The translations under genes and the position numbers were made by a program. Shown here piece by piece: positions 26,629 through 39,412 of a stretch of 64,000 bases of DNA. How positions within the stretch are numbered: position 1 is the first letter of the stretch; every line of letters begins with the position of its first letter. The notes beneath the pieces were generated by a model. That model saw nothing but the letters and a program-made list of their open reading frames with translations. It was not told the origin of the DNA and did not search any database. Source of the DNA: Bacteroidetes bacterium 41-46 (GTDB taxonomy: Bacteria > Bacteroidota > Bacteroidia > Bacteroidales > UBA932); the NCBI GenBank assembly GCA_001897515.1, contig MKTA01000030.1:118392-182391 (forward strand). Reading direction: 5' to 3'.

Positions 26629-27537
26629 CTATCTTCTGGGATGAGCCTTTAAGATTCCCTCTCTCCACCTCTCACTGTTAAGATGAGTATAAATTTCCGT
26701 AGTAAGAATGCTTGAGTGCCCGAGCATCTCCTGTACAGCTCTGAGATCTGCCCCATTCTCTACAAGGTGAGATGCAAATGAGTGACGGAAAGTATGAGGT
26801 GATATCTCCTTCTCTATTCCGGCCAATGCTGCCTGTTTTTTAAGCATAATAAATATCATCTCTCTTGATAGCTTTCCTCCTCGCCGGTTTAAAAAAAGAA
26901 TCTCCTCATCTCCCTTTTTTATATTTATGAGTTTGCGCAACGATAAATAAATTTTAATAGCCTCAACTGCGGGCTCTCCAACAGGTACAAGTCTCTGTTT
27001 ATCACCCTTGCCGGTTACTCTGATAAACGACTCCTCCAAAAAAAGATCTGAAACTCTTAATGAAACCAGCTCTGAAACCCTAAGACCACACGAGTAAAGA
27101 ACCTCAATTATAGCTCTGTTTCTGTGTCCCTCGGGAGCAGAAAGATCTATAGATGAGATTATCATCTCAATTTCACCTACAGATAGAACTACAGGAAAAT
27201 GTCTTCCAATCTTAGGAGAGTCAATCCTCTCAGTAGGATCTCCTTCTCTTCTTCCTTCGGTCTCAAGATATTTGTAAAAAGATCTTATAGAGCTTATTGC
27301 CCTTGCCTGTGACCTCTTTGACAACCCCTCGCCCACCCTCTTTTCCAGATAGGCCGATAAAACCTCCTCCAAATTCACTGAAGATTCTGTCGCACTGACT
27401 CCATGCTCCTCGCAAAAAAGAATAAATTTTCCCACATCCGACAGATAGGATGATATGGTGTTGGCAGACATAGACCTCTCTAATCTAAGGTAGGTTTTGA
27501 ATTCGCTCAGCAGTGCACTATGAGTTTCTCTTTTCAA
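26629..27537 (-). CDS. xerD: tyrosine recombinase, XerC/XerD type
   Basis: This 302-residue site-specific recombinase has the full catalytic set: R153 (CGLRVSEL), K177 (GKGDKQRLVPV), H248-x-x-R251 (PHTFRHSFASHL), H274 (LGHSSILTT) and the nucleophile Y283 (EIYTHLNSER). Length and the N-terminal SAM-like domain fit XerC/XerD, which resolve chromosome dimers at dif with FtsK. Core genes surround it and no mobile-element features are near, so a housekeeping role is more likely than an integrase. XerC and XerD cannot be told apart with certainty here. Confidence 0.88.
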   Translation of the reverse strand: MKRETHSALLSEFKTYLRLERSMSANTISSYLSDVGKFILFCEEHGVSATESSVNLEEVLSAYLEKRVGEGLSKRSQARAISSIRSFYKYLETEGRREGDPTERIDSPKIGRHFPVVLSVGEIEMIISSIDLSAPEGHRNRAIIEVLYSCGLRVSELVSLRVSDLFLEESFIRVTGKGDKQRLVPVGEPAVEAIKIYLSLRKLINIKKGDEEILFLNRRGGKLSREMIFIMLKKQAALAGIEKEISPHTFRHSFASHLVENGADLRAVQEMLGHSSILTTEIYTHLNSERWREGILKAHPRR

Positions 27538-27547
27538 ATAATTGGAT

Positions 27548-27555
27548 TACTTTTG
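27548..27555 (+). promoter_or_regulatory. -7 box of pyk
   Basis: TACTTTTG matches TAnnTTTG and lies 20 bases before the ATG at 27576. This supports the 27576 start over the upstream frame. The -33 region has only TTT. Confidence 0.5.
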
Positions 27556-27575
27556 CAACAAATTTAGAGAGAATT

Positions 27576-28994
27576 ATGATTCAAAAGAAAACAAAGATTG
27601 TCTGCACAGTATCAGACAGAAACTGCAGCCCCCAATTTATTGAATCAATCTACAGGGAGGGAATGAATGTAGTGAGGATTAACTCAGCGCACACAACTCT
27701 GGAATCTTCGCTGGAAATTGTTAAAAACACCAGGATTGTATCAGACAAAATTGCAATACTGATTGACACAAAAGGTCCTGAGATAAGATTAACAGAGATG
27801 AACCCTCCTGAAGGGTTCAAAGTCAAAAAGGGAGACACTGTCTATTTTGCAGACGATGTAAACGGGATATCCGGGAATTTCCTGCTTTACACAAACTACT
27901 CCGATTTCGTAAAGGATGTACCAACAGGAGCCAACATACTTATTGACGATGGAGAGATAAAACTTATTGTTCTGGAAAAGAGCCGGGGTAAACTAAAGTG
28001 TACCGTTGACAATGATGGTGTGATTAAAGGCAAAAAAAGTATAAATATCCCGAATGTATCTACAAAACTTGCTTCTGTTACACGAAAAGACCATGACTTC
28101 ATAGTTTGGGCCATAGAGAACGATCTGGATTTTGTAGCCCACTCGTTTGTAAGATCAAAAGCAGATCTTGACGAAATCAACAAGATCATAAAAAAACACA
28201 ACGGACACATAAAGGTAATCGCCAAAATAGAGAACAAAGAGGGGGTTGATAATATTGACGAAATTATTGACAACTGCTATGGAGTAATGGTTGCCCGCGG
28301 AGATCTTGGAGTTGAGATAGAGGCTGAAAAGATCCCTGTGATACAGAGAGATATTATCAACAAATGCCACTCAAAGCACAAACCTGTAATAATTGCCACC
28401 CAGCTTCTACATACAATGATAGATAACCCAAGGCCAACAAGAGCTGAGGTTAACGATATTGCAAGCGCAATTTTCCAGAGCACAGACGCAATTATGCTCA
28501 GTGGCGAAACGGCAAACGGCAAATATCCTGTGGAGTCAGTCAGAACAATGAGAACAATCGCCATGGAGATTGAACAACATATGTCTCCCTGCAATGAACT
28601 TCAGGTAAGCAATGTCACATGGCCTACAGCAGAGGTCCTTGCAAGATCTCTTGTTTATGCCACAACAAAACTCCCAATAAAACATATTGTAATTGACACA
28701 ATGACCGGGAGGACTGGAAGGTATGTCTCTGCCCTGAGGCCTAAAGTCCCTATTCACGCAAAGTGTTACAAGCCTCACGTAATGAGAGAACTAGCACTGT
28801 CGTTTGGTGTTTACAGCTATTTTGTATCTCTGGTACCGTCTAAAGATGATTTTGTAAAGGAGTCAGCTCAAAAGTTACTGGATGACAAAATGGTTGTTAA
28901 ATCTGATATGATAGGAGTACTTGCCGGAAGTTTCGGTGTGCAGGCGGGAGCCTCTTTCATTGAGGTCAGTACAATAGAGAACATGATATCATAA
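27576..28994 (+). CDS. pyk: pyruvate kinase
   Basis: This 472-residue glycolytic enzyme makes pyruvate and ATP from PEP and ADP. KTKIVCTVSD and MNVVRINSAHT are at the N-terminus, IDTKGPEIR follows, and GVMVARGDLGVEI with the PTRAEVNDIASAI stretch forms the active site. The N-terminus has VSDRNC where most enzymes have IGPAS, a mild oddity. The frame is open from 27513, but a -7 box at 27548-27555 and the family start both favour 27576. Its end overlaps nth by 6 bases, tail to tail. Confidence 0.95.
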   Translation: MIQKKTKIVCTVSDRNCSPQFIESIYREGMNVVRINSAHTTLESSLEIVKNTRIVSDKIAILIDTKGPEIRLTEMNPPEGFKVKKGDTVYFADDVNGISGNFLLYTNYSDFVKDVPTGANILIDDGEIKLIVLEKSRGKLKCTVDNDGVIKGKKSINIPNVSTKLASVTRKDHDFIVWAIENDLDFVAHSFVRSKADLDEINKIIKKHNGHIKVIAKIENKEGVDNIDEIIDNCYGVMVARGDLGVEIEAEKIPVIQRDIINKCHSKHKPVIIATQLLHTMIDNPRPTRAEVNDIASAIFQSTDAIMLSGETANGKYPVESVRTMRTIAMEIEQHMSPCNELQVSNVTWPTAEVLARSLVYATTKLPIKHIVIDTMTGRTGRYVSALRPKVPIHAKCYKPHVMRELALSFGVYSYFVSLVPSKDDFVKESAQKLLDDKMVVKSDMIGVLAGSFGVQAGASFIEVSTIENMIS

Positions 28995-29627
28995 AGTATT
29001 CTCTTCAAAATATTTACAAAATGCACTGAGCCCACATTCAGTGCATTTTGGCTTTCTGGCAAGGCAAACATAACGGCCATGCAGTATCAACCAGTGGTGA
29101 GCAATCGCCCTCTTCTCCTCCGGAATATTCATTGTAAGTTCAAGTTCAACGCTAAGAACATCTTTGCCTGAAGAGAGTCCAAGACGCCTGGAAACCCTGA
29201 AAACATGAGTATCTACAGCAATTAATGGTTTACCGAATATAACAGATGCAATTACATTTGCACTCTTTCTGCCCACACCGGGGAGAGTCTGAAGAATTTC
29301 CGGATCATCAGGTACTTCAGAGTTGAACCTGGCGACCAGCTCCTTTGACATTAAAGAGAGATGTCTGCTCTTATTATTTGGGAATGTAACAGATGATATA
29401 AAACTAAATATCTCTTCAGGAGTAGCTTTTGACATTGTAAGTGCGTCAGGGAATCTCTCAAAAAGAGCCGGTGTGACTAAATTAACCCTCCTGTCAGTAC
29501 ATTGTGCAGAGAGAATAACTGCAACAATCAACTCAAAAGGTGTTTTGTAGTGAAGTTCCGTTTCTGCAACCGGAGTGTTCTTCTCAAACCAATTAATGAC
29601 TGAAGCATATCTCTCGCTCTTCTTCAT
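28989..29627 (-). CDS. nth: endonuclease III
   Basis: This 212-residue base-excision-repair glycosylase/AP lyase removes oxidised pyrimidines. The helix-hairpin-helix LPGVGRKSANVIAS holds the catalytic K121, and D139 lies in LIAVDTHVFRVSRRL. The C-terminal [4Fe-4S] cluster is C188-x6-C195-x2-C198-x5-C204, the exact Nth spacing. It begins 4 bases after the ftsE stop codon, so it is cotranscribed with it. It overlaps pyk by 6 bases at its 3' end. Confidence 0.96.
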   Translation of the reverse strand: MKKSERYASVINWFEKNTPVAETELHYKTPFELIVAVILSAQCTDRRVNLVTPALFERFPDALTMSKATPEEIFSFISSVTFPNNKSRHLSLMSKELVARFNSEVPDDPEILQTLPGVGRKSANVIASVIFGKPLIAVDTHVFRVSRRLGLSSGKDVLSVELELTMNIPEEKRAIAHHWLILHGRYVCLARKPKCTECGLSAFCKYFEENTL

Positions 29628-29631
29628 GCCT

Positions 29632-30366
29632 CTATAAATAATCGTCCTCCATCAGACTTGTAATATCAATCTCCTGAACCGCCTCAATCTCCGTTAAAGC
29701 CAGGTTTTCGCAAAGCAAAACCCTACCTGGATATCTTTTAACAATTGTTCGGTTGTGAGTCACGATAATTATTGCAGGCTCCTCTTCACGGTGTATCTTC
29801 ATCAAAAGGTTCATTATTTCTGTGGCTGTCTCTGAATCCAGATTTCCGGTTGGTTCATCTGCAAGGATTATCTCCGGATTGTTTAAAAGAGCTCTTGCGA
29901 TAGCCACCCTCTGTTGTTCACCACCAGATAGCTGATGAGGCATTTTGTGAGCCTTAAGCTGCATACCAACACTTTCTAGCCGAGCCTTTATTACGGAGTC
30001 AATTCCTGCCCTATCTCTCCAGCCGGTAGCTTGCAGAACAAACTTCAAATTATCATATACACTCCTGTCGGTCAAAAGCTGAAAGTCCTGAAATACAACC
30101 CCAATTTTTCTTCTCAAAAGATGGATTCTGTTTTGAGGCAATGATGCAAGGTTAAATCCGGCAACCCTAATCTCCCCCTTTTTTAAGGGAATCTCTCCAA
30201 TGATAGTTTTGACAACAGAGGTTTTGCCGCTCCCAACTCTCCCGACAAGATAAACAAGTTCACCCTTGTTAATAGTAAGATTCAAATCCGAGATGATAAG
30301 GCTCTCCTCCTTAACAATATCTGCATATTTTATCTCTATAATTGGGTCGTAAGGCTCAGTAGGCAT
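29632..30366 (-). CDS. ftsE: FtsE-like ABC transporter ATP-binding protein
   Basis: This 244-residue ABC ATPase has Walker [10 protein letters not shown] near residue 42, the signature [16 protein letters not shown] and Walker [14 protein letters not shown]. The overall pattern fits FtsE, which with FtsX controls peptidoglycan hydrolases during division. No ftsX gene is adjacent, so the partner must be elsewhere if the call is right; a LolD/MacB-type ATPase is the alternative. nth follows after 4 bases. Divergent promoters with the TPR gene lie in the 76-base gap upstream. Confidence 0.75.
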   Translation of the reverse strand: MPTEPYDPIIEIKYADIVKEESLIISDLNLTINKGELVYLVGRVGSGKTSVVKTIIGEIPLKKGEIRVAGFNLASLPQNRIHLLRRKIGVVFQDFQLLTDRSVYDNLKFVLQATGWRDRAGIDSVIKARLESVGMQLKAHKMPHQLSGGEQQRVAIARALLNNPEIILADEPTGNLDSETATEIMNLLMKIHREEEPAIIIVTHNRTIVKRYPGRVLLCENLALTEIEAVQEIDITSLMEDDYL

Positions 30367-30371
30367 AATGA

Positions 30372-30404
30372 TTGCTGTTTATTGATGCAAATTTACTAAA
30401 TTTG
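30372..30404 (+). promoter_or_regulatory. promoter of the TPR-protein operon
   Basis: TTG at 30372-30374 and TAAATTTG at 30397-30404 match the -33 and -7 boxes with starts 25 bases apart. The start codon at 30443 lies about 35 bases downstream. Confidence 0.55.
30388..30395 (-). promoter_or_regulatory. -7 box of ftsE-nth
   Basis: On the minus strand TAAATTTG matches TAnnTTTG and lies 21 bases before the ftsE start. It overlaps the opposite promoter region of the TPR gene, so the two may interfere. Confidence 0.45.
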
Positions 30405-30442
30405 GCATCCAAATAACCACATCTACATAAAGATTGATCAAA

Positions 30443-33439
30443 ATGAAACTATTTCTCAAACTGACATATACACTGCTGGCTTTTTTACTGCTGGGCCTAA
30501 ATGCTCAGGCACAGGGGAACCAGGGATACAGACAGAGCCTTGACAATGCATGGCAGCTTTATGAGAGAGCAATGTATCCTGCCGCAATGAAGGCTGTTGA
30601 CGATGTTCTTAATGCAGAAAGGACAAAAAGCAGTGCTGAAATGGCGGATGCAGAGGCACTTAAGGTGCTTTGCGCTATTAAACTTAACTATCCTAACATA
30701 GATGGATTGGTAGACGAATACCTGGACAGGTTCCCCTATTCCAGTGAAAGAGAGACTGTGAGGCTGAATCAGGCATCCTATCTATTCAACAATCAGGATT
30801 ACATTAAAGCTGAAGAGATTCTGAGTGATATCAATACTAAGAGCCTCTCTCCAAACCAGAACAATGAGTTTAACTTTATGAAGGGATACAGTCTGATGAG
30901 GACTGGAAGGCTTCAGGAGTCAGAACTCTTCTTCAATAAAGTTGCGACTTATAAACAGACACAACTTACAAATCCTGCCAAATACTACCTTGCATATCTA
31001 TCATATATGCAAAAGAATTTTAGAAAAGCCATTGATCAATTCTCAAAAATTGAAAATGATCCAAGATTTTCCACTTTGGCAACCTTTTACTCAATGGAGT
31101 CAAGATTCATGTTAAAAGAGTACGAAGAGGTTGTCAGACAGGGAGAAAGAATTTTTCCCGAACTAACCGGTGAGTTTCGGACAAAGACAGCCAGATTCCT
31201 TTCCGAGGCCTATTTTGCAACAGGAGATGCAAAGAGAGCCAACTTCTATTTTGAGCAGTTTAAATTTTCAAGCACTGAGCTAAGCAGAAAAGATATATAC
31301 TACTCAGGCATAATTGCATATTCGCTGGGCAATTTTCAACAGGCTGCTGATGCCTTCAACAGACTTGGCACAACTGAGGATACAATTTCCCAAAACGCCC
31401 AATATCATTTGGGACACAGCTACATCCAGATTAAGAACAAACAGGCTGCCCTAATAGCTTTCAGAAACGCCACAAGATATAATTTTGACCCCTCAATCAG
31501 AGAGGATGCAATGTTCAACTTTGCAAAACTCTCATTTGATTTGAATCAGGATATAAATGTATTTAAGCAGTATCTGTCCGAGTACTCACCTTCAGACTCT
31601 AAATACAACGAGATTCAAAACTATATTGCAACAGCTTCAATAATAAACAAAGATTATAAATCCGCTGTTGAGGCTTTGCGCCAGATACGATTCCCTCAGC
31701 CAAAAGATGCTGTTAACCTGCAAAAGGCATCACTTCTAAGAGGAATTGAGTTGATAGAGATTGGTGCCTTCAGGGAGGCAATACCAATACTTGAGCTCTC
31801 TGTTGCAAACGGAAATTACAATGACAGGGTAAAAGATCTTGCCAGATTCTGGATGGCTGAGGCACTCTACAGAGACAACCAGTTTCAGAGGTCAATAGAG
31901 ATTATCCAATCCCTTACCGGTAATTCAAGATTCCGACAAACCGCAGAGTACCCGGTAGCTATGTTTAATCTTGCATACTCATATTTTAAAAACGGTAATT
32001 TCGCCCAAGCAGAGCAGTGGTTTGGAAGGTTTATTTCTCAAGGCAGCTCTCCCAAGCTTGTCACAGAGGCGAGACTAAGGCTGGGCGATGCTCTTTTTAT
32101 GCAGAGAAAATACCAGGCAGCGGCAGACGTCTTCTCTGTCGTCCCATCGTCTGAAATTGACTCTTACGCATACGCTAATTATCAGCTCGCAATTGCAAAG
32201 GGTTTATCTGGAGATGATAACGGTAAGATAAATGCATTGGAAAAACTTGCCGTAAATACTGAGCGCAGCAGACTTCACCCGGAAATCATATACGAACTGG
32301 GAAGAAGTCTAGTCCAGACGGGAGACTATGCAACAGCGTCAAAATATTTCCGAGAACTGGGCACAAGATACAGAGAGAGCAGTTATTACCCAAAATCACT
32401 TCTTGAGCTTGGTCTAATAGCACTAAATAAGGGAGAGCAAAATGAGGCGATAGGTTACTACAAACAGATTCTCTCCTCCGCTCCTCAGTCACAGGAGGCA
32501 CAAGATGCCATTGCAGGGCTTGAAAGCATTTATCAGGGGCGTGGTGAGGCTCAGGAGTTCCTAGCATATCTTGATGAGACAGGTCTTTCAAGGAGTCGTA
32601 GCACAACTGACAGAGAGGCAATTCTGTTTGCCTCTGCGGAGAGGACATATCTAAACGGAAATTACGGAGGTGCAATAAGCTCACTTACCTCCTTCATTTC
32701 AACCTATCCTCTAAGCTCAAAGAGAGCTCAGGCTCTGTTCTATTTGGGAGATTCATATAATAGAACCGGAAAACCAGAACAGGCACTAGATTCATACAAA
32801 AGGGTAATGGAGCTGGGCGAAGGTTCGTTTACCGAGCTGGCAACTCTAAATTATGCAAGAATATCATATTCGCTTGAAAACTACAGACAGGCACTAGAGG
32901 GGTACTCATCTCTTGTCCTCATTGCAAGGCTGGATAACAACAGAAGAGAGGCCATAATAGGAAGACTTAAATCCTTTTTTATGGATAAACAGTACGACAA
33001 TGCCGTAGCAGAAGCTGAAAGGATGGACAAAAGAGATCTTAACGATTCTCAAGTCAGAGAGGTAAAATATATTGAGGCCAAATCACACTATCTTGCAGGT
33101 AACAGATCAAAATCTCTTCCTCTCCTGAAAGAGTTAGCCACAAGTAAAGTTACTAAGGAGGGGGCTGAGGCGGCATACCTAATTATTGCAAACCACTTTG
33201 ACAATGGCGACTTCAATGCCGTTGAGAGGGAGAGCTTCTCTTTTTCTGATTCAGGCACTCCACACACATACTGGCTTGCAAAGAGCTTTATTCTTCTTGG
33301 AGACTCCTATGCCGAGAGAGATAACTGGGAGCAGGCAAAGGCAACATATGAAAGCATACTTGCCAGCTATAAAGGGGATAAAGACGATATTGCAGACCAG
33401 ATTAAAATGAGATTGGATAAAATTAATTCCAAAAAATGA
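30443..33439 (+). CDS. exported TPR-repeat protein (998 aa)
   Basis: The protein has a signal peptide (LFLKLTYTLLAFLLLGLNAQAQ) and is then built almost wholly of tetratricopeptide repeats. Examples are the LYERAMYPAAMKAVDDVL, FAQAEQWFGRFISQG and ALDSYKRVMELGEG units. It should form a long helical solenoid in the periplasm for protein-protein contacts. An in-frame TTG at 30434 is possible, but the ATG at 30443 starts the signal peptide cleanly. The next gene overlaps its stop codon (ATGA), so the two proteins are coupled and may act together at the outer membrane. The function is unknown. Confidence 0.85.
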   Translation: MKLFLKLTYTLLAFLLLGLNAQAQGNQGYRQSLDNAWQLYERAMYPAAMKAVDDVLNAERTKSSAEMADAEALKVLCAIKLNYPNIDGLVDEYLDRFPYSSERETVRLNQASYLFNNQDYIKAEEILSDINTKSLSPNQNNEFNFMKGYSLMRTGRLQESELFFNKVATYKQTQLTNPAKYYLAYLSYMQKNFRKAIDQFSKIENDPRFSTLATFYSMESRFMLKEYEEVVRQGERIFPELTGEFRTKTARFLSEAYFATGDAKRANFYFEQFKFSSTELSRKDIYYSGIIAYSLGNFQQAADAFNRLGTTEDTISQNAQYHLGHSYIQIKNKQAALIAFRNATRYNFDPSIREDAMFNFAKLSFDLNQDINVFKQYLSEYSPSDSKYNEIQNYIATASIINKDYKSAVEALRQIRFPQPKDAVNLQKASLLRGIELIEIGAFREAIPILELSVANGNYNDRVKDLARFWMAEALYRDNQFQRSIEIIQSLTGNSRFRQTAEYPVAMFNLAYSYFKNGNFAQAEQWFGRFISQGSSPKLVTEARLRLGDALFMQRKYQAAADVFSVVPSSEIDSYAYANYQLAIAKGLSGDDNGKINALEKLAVNTERSRLHPEIIYELGRSLVQTGDYATASKYFRELGTRYRESSYYPKSLLELGLIALNKGEQNEAIGYYKQILSSAPQSQEAQDAIAGLESIYQGRGEAQEFLAYLDETGLSRSRSTTDREAILFASAERTYLNGNYGGAISSLTSFISTYPLSSKRAQALFYLGDSYNRTGKPEQALDSYKRVMELGEGSFTELATLNYARISYSLENYRQALEGYSSLVLIARLDNNRREAIIGRLKSFFMDKQYDNAVAEAERMDKRDLNDSQVREVKYIEAKSHYLAGNRSKSLPLLKELATSKVTKEGAEAAYLIIANHFDNGDFNAVERESFSFSDSGTPHTYWLAKSFILLGDSYAERDNWEQAKATYESILASYKGDKDDIADQIKMRLDKINSKK

Positions 33440-35133
33440 TGAAAAGAGTTTCTCTATATATTTTGGCCATGATTGCCGGCACAATTGCAGTCTCGGCACA
33501 ACAGAAGATAGACCCAACACTTGAGGTAAGAAGAGAGTTTGACGGTAAACTGATGGAGATTACAAAAAGTAAAATACCGACATCCGTTGATGACTCAATT
33601 TCAAGGTTTAATCTGAAATTTGATTATACAGTATTCAATAAACCAGTCAGAGATCTATATGAATTCTCTCCACTTCCGTCAGCTCAGATTGAGAGACGTG
33701 GTAGAGAGAGACATCCGGTATTTCAGGCAGAGCTTGCAGCAGCTTTTCCTCTTGCTCCATATGCAAACGTCAGATATCAGCCAAATATGCCTGATGGAAT
33801 GGCTCTGCTACTGCAGGGGCTGCACTCATCCTATTTTGGCGAAATTAACGGGGTAAAAGCACCGGGTTACACTAACGGTGCCGCAGCTATTTACGAATAT
33901 TCATGGGAGAGAGGCATGGCAGGGTTGAATATTGCCGGCAGAAACCAGTTATCTTCATTTTACGGTTTTGGTGAGGGACCATTTACTCAAGACCCTTCTC
34001 TTTTAACCAGAAGCTATATGCTTGACACACTTTCAAGACGATTCAACACCTTTGACGGAGGATTTTATGTGCGTTCAACAAACTCATCACCAAAGGCCTT
34101 CCACTACCTGCTGTCAGCAGATTACATTCACACAAACGACCTGTCAAAAATTAATCCAAACAGCGTAACAGAGAATTACTACAATCTTAAAGCTGAGATA
34201 GGACCATCATTTGGAAAGAACCACAAAATCCTTGCATCAATTGAGATGGAGAGTGCAAGCAGCAGCAGAACACCAGATTTCACAAGAATGTCGCTGACTG
34301 TCCATCCCAGATACATATTCACCCACAGAAAATGGCTTCTGGAGGCCGGTGCAAAAATCAACAAAACAATGGAGCCCGGAGCAGAGGGATTTGACGTCTA
34401 TTTCAAAGGAAATGCATCTATTGCCCTCGTCCCATCCTCACTATGGTTCTATGCTGAGGCCGACGGAGGTACTCTATTCAGGAGTTATGCTTCCACTCTG
34501 AATGACAACAATTTTATCTCTCAGTCAATAGTGTTGAAAAATACAGAAATTCCCATAATGGGTAAAGCAGGTATTAAGGGGCAGATCCTAGACAGGTTCT
34601 CATATCATCTCTATGGTTCCTATACACGATACAGAGATGAAATCTTTTTCAGAATCGGAGATGATCCGGCAATTGTCGGGATAAGAAATGTATTTTATGC
34701 AGACTATGCAGCTCTTAATAAGTTTTCGGCTGGAGGTGAATTATCCTGGAAATCCGGAGATTTTGAAGCAGGAGCGAGAGGAGAATATAACCATTACTCA
34801 AGACCTGACTCTTTACCTGCTTACAACCACGCTCCATTTGAAATGGGTATCCATGCCAGATACAACTTTAAAGAGAGAATTTCTGCAAGTGCAGAGATAG
34901 TTCACAGGTCATCAATGCCAATTCTTCTCCGCGGGGAGCTAATGGTACCGACAGAGACTCCAACTATGTCAAAACCTTTTACATCACTCAATATTTCAGC
35001 ACGTTATACATACAGCTCAAAACTTCAGTTCTACTTAAAGGGGAACAATCTCCTTAACTCAAAAGGGGTCTGGTTAACGGACTACGGATACAGAGGTATT
35101 AACATAGGGGCAGGAGTCATTCTAACACTTTAA
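33436..35133 (+). CDS. outer membrane beta-barrel protein, TPR-coupled (565 aa)
   Basis: It has a signal peptide (VSLYILAMIAGTIAVSAQQ), then a short region with PTLEVRREFDGKL, then a long run of amphipathic beta strands. It ends with GYRGINIGAGVILTL, typical of TonB-receptor-like barrels. No plug domain is visible, so it is not a normal TonB receptor. Its start overlaps the stop codon of the TPR gene (a second ATG at 33439 is possible), so it is made in step with that protein. A terminator follows at 35161-35196. I cannot name a ligand or role. Confidence 0.8.
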   Translation: MMKRVSLYILAMIAGTIAVSAQQKIDPTLEVRREFDGKLMEITKSKIPTSVDDSISRFNLKFDYTVFNKPVRDLYEFSPLPSAQIERRGRERHPVFQAELAAAFPLAPYANVRYQPNMPDGMALLLQGLHSSYFGEINGVKAPGYTNGAAAIYEYSWERGMAGLNIAGRNQLSSFYGFGEGPFTQDPSLLTRSYMLDTLSRRFNTFDGGFYVRSTNSSPKAFHYLLSADYIHTNDLSKINPNSVTENYYNLKAEIGPSFGKNHKILASIEMESASSSRTPDFTRMSLTVHPRYIFTHRKWLLEAGAKINKTMEPGAEGFDVYFKGNASIALVPSSLWFYAEADGGTLFRSYASTLNDNNFISQSIVLKNTEIPIMGKAGIKGQILDRFSYHLYGSYTRYRDEIFFRIGDDPAIVGIRNVFYADYAALNKFSAGGELSWKSGDFEAGARGEYNHYSRPDSLPAYNHAPFEMGIHARYNFKERISASAEIVHRSSMPILLRGELMVPTETPTMSKPFTSLNISARYTYSSKLQFYLKGNNLLNSKGVWLTDYGYRGINIGAGVILTL

Positions 35134-35160
35134 TATACTGACATATACAACATTGTCAAC

Positions 35161-35196
35161 ACCTAATTATTTATCAAAAATAATTAGGTTTTTTTT
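35161..35196 (+). terminator. intrinsic terminator
   Basis: ACCTAATTATTT (35161-35172) and AAATAATTAGGT (35178-35189) form a long A+T-rich stem followed by seven T. It ends the TPR/barrel operon just before the gyrB promoter. Confidence 0.8.
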
Positions 35197-35207
35197 CTCT
35201 TTTTGAT

Positions 35208-35215
35208 TAACTTTG
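35208..35215 (+). promoter_or_regulatory. -7 box of gyrB
   Basis: TAACTTTG matches TAnnTTTG and lies 28 bases before the gyrB start codon. The -33 position falls in the preceding terminator and has no TTG. Confidence 0.5.
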
Positions 35216-35237
35216 CCTCTTTAATAAAGAGATATAA

Positions 35238-38127
<2,890 letters not shown>

Positions 38128-38137
38128 AATTTTTATA

Positions 38138-39400
38138 ATGGACATTTTTGAAAGAATAAAAAACGACGAGGGTGGTCCGCTGGGTCAGTACAGAAAAAAG
38201 GCTCACGGATACTTCATGTTCCCAAAGCTTGAGGGTCAGATACAGCCACGCATGATGTTCAATGGCAAAGAGGTTTTAGCATGGACATTCAATAATTATC
38301 TTGGTTTGGCAAACCATCCTGAAGTAAGAAAAGCCGATGCAGAAGCAGCTGCAAAATGGGGCCTCGGATACCCTATGGGGGCAAGGATGATGTCCGGACA
38401 GACAGCACTTCATGAGCAACTTGAGAGAGAACTGGCAGAATTTGAACTTAAAGAGGACGCATACCTCTTCAACTTTGGATATCAGGGAATGGTTTCAACC
38501 ATTGATGCACTGGTAAACAGACACGATATAATTGTGTATGATTCAGAGGCTCATGCATGCATCATGGACGGTGTAAGACTTCATATGGGGCAGCGCATTG
38601 TTTATCCTCACAATGATATTGAGAAGTGTGAAAAGGCCCTTGCAAGGGCAACCAAACTTACAGAGGAGACAGGAGGAGGAATTCTGCTGATCACTGAAGG
38701 AGTTTATGGAATGACCGGAGATCTTGGAATTCTTGATAAGATAGTAGAGCTTAAAAAGAAATTCAATTTCCGGATACTTATAGATGATGCCCACGGATTT
38801 GGAGTTATGGGGGATAATGGCAGAGGAACATCGGAGTATTATGGAGTTATGGATGAGATTGACCTCTATTTTGGTGCATTTGCAAAATCAATGGCCTCAA
38901 TCGGAGGATTTGTTGCTGGTGACAAGCAAATAATCAACTACTTAAGGTACAATCTTCGCTCCCAGATATATGCAAAGTCTCTTCCTATGCCTTTAGTTGA
39001 GGGCAACTTAAAGAGACTGGAGATGATTCGCACAATGCCTGAGTTAAGAGAAAAGCTTTGGACAATAACGAGAGCTCTTCAGAAGGGCCTTAGAGAGAGA
39101 GGATTTGACATTGGAAAGGCAGAGGCTTGCGTAACGCCGGTTTTCCTACAGGGTAATGTGGCGGAGGCAACAAATATCTTGATTGATCTTAGGGAGAATC
39201 ACAAAGTTTTCTGCTCTGTAGTAGTGTATCCTGTAGTACCAAAAGGTGTTATTATGTTCAGAATCATCCCTACTGCAATGCACTCACTGGAAGATGTAGA
39301 ATATACTCTTAATGCATTCGGACAAATTTCTGAAAACCTTAAAAAAGGAGCCTACAAAGCTGACGAGATGCAGGACAAATCAACTGAAAAGGTAGTCTGA
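38138..39400 (+). CDS. alpha-oxoamine synthase (serine palmitoyltransferase / KBL-like)
   Basis: This 420-residue PLP enzyme belongs to the alpha-oxoamine synthase family, which joins an amino acid to an acyl-CoA with loss of CO2. K250 in GAFAKSMAS forms the Schiff base, and D216/H219 in IDDAHGFG hold PLP. The opening MDIFERIKNDEGGPLGQYRK and GYFMFPKLEG resemble the serine-palmitoyltransferase-like group of Flavobacteria, not KBL proper. The SDR gene 12 bases downstream could encode the ketone reductase of a sphingolipid pathway. 2-amino-3-ketobutyrate CoA ligase is the alternative. The substrate is not proven by sequence. Confidence 0.8.
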   Translation: MDIFERIKNDEGGPLGQYRKKAHGYFMFPKLEGQIQPRMMFNGKEVLAWTFNNYLGLANHPEVRKADAEAAAKWGLGYPMGARMMSGQTALHEQLERELAEFELKEDAYLFNFGYQGMVSTIDALVNRHDIIVYDSEAHACIMDGVRLHMGQRIVYPHNDIEKCEKALARATKLTEETGGGILLITEGVYGMTGDLGILDKIVELKKKFNFRILIDDAHGFGVMGDNGRGTSEYYGVMDEIDLYFGAFAKSMASIGGFVAGDKQIINYLRYNLRSQIYAKSLPMPLVEGNLKRLEMIRTMPELREKLWTITRALQKGLRERGFDIGKAEACVTPVFLQGNVAEATNILIDLRENHKVFCSVVVYPVVPKGVIMFRIIPTAMHSLEDVEYTLNAFGQISENLKKGAYKADEMQDKSTEKVV

Positions 39401-39412
39401 CAACTTAACCAG

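Noticed and set aside
26629..27537. Tyrosine recombinase as a phage integrase
   Set aside because: The length, full XerC/D motif set and housekeeping neighbours (pyk, guaA) favour a chromosomal Xer protein. No att-like repeats or phage genes are near.
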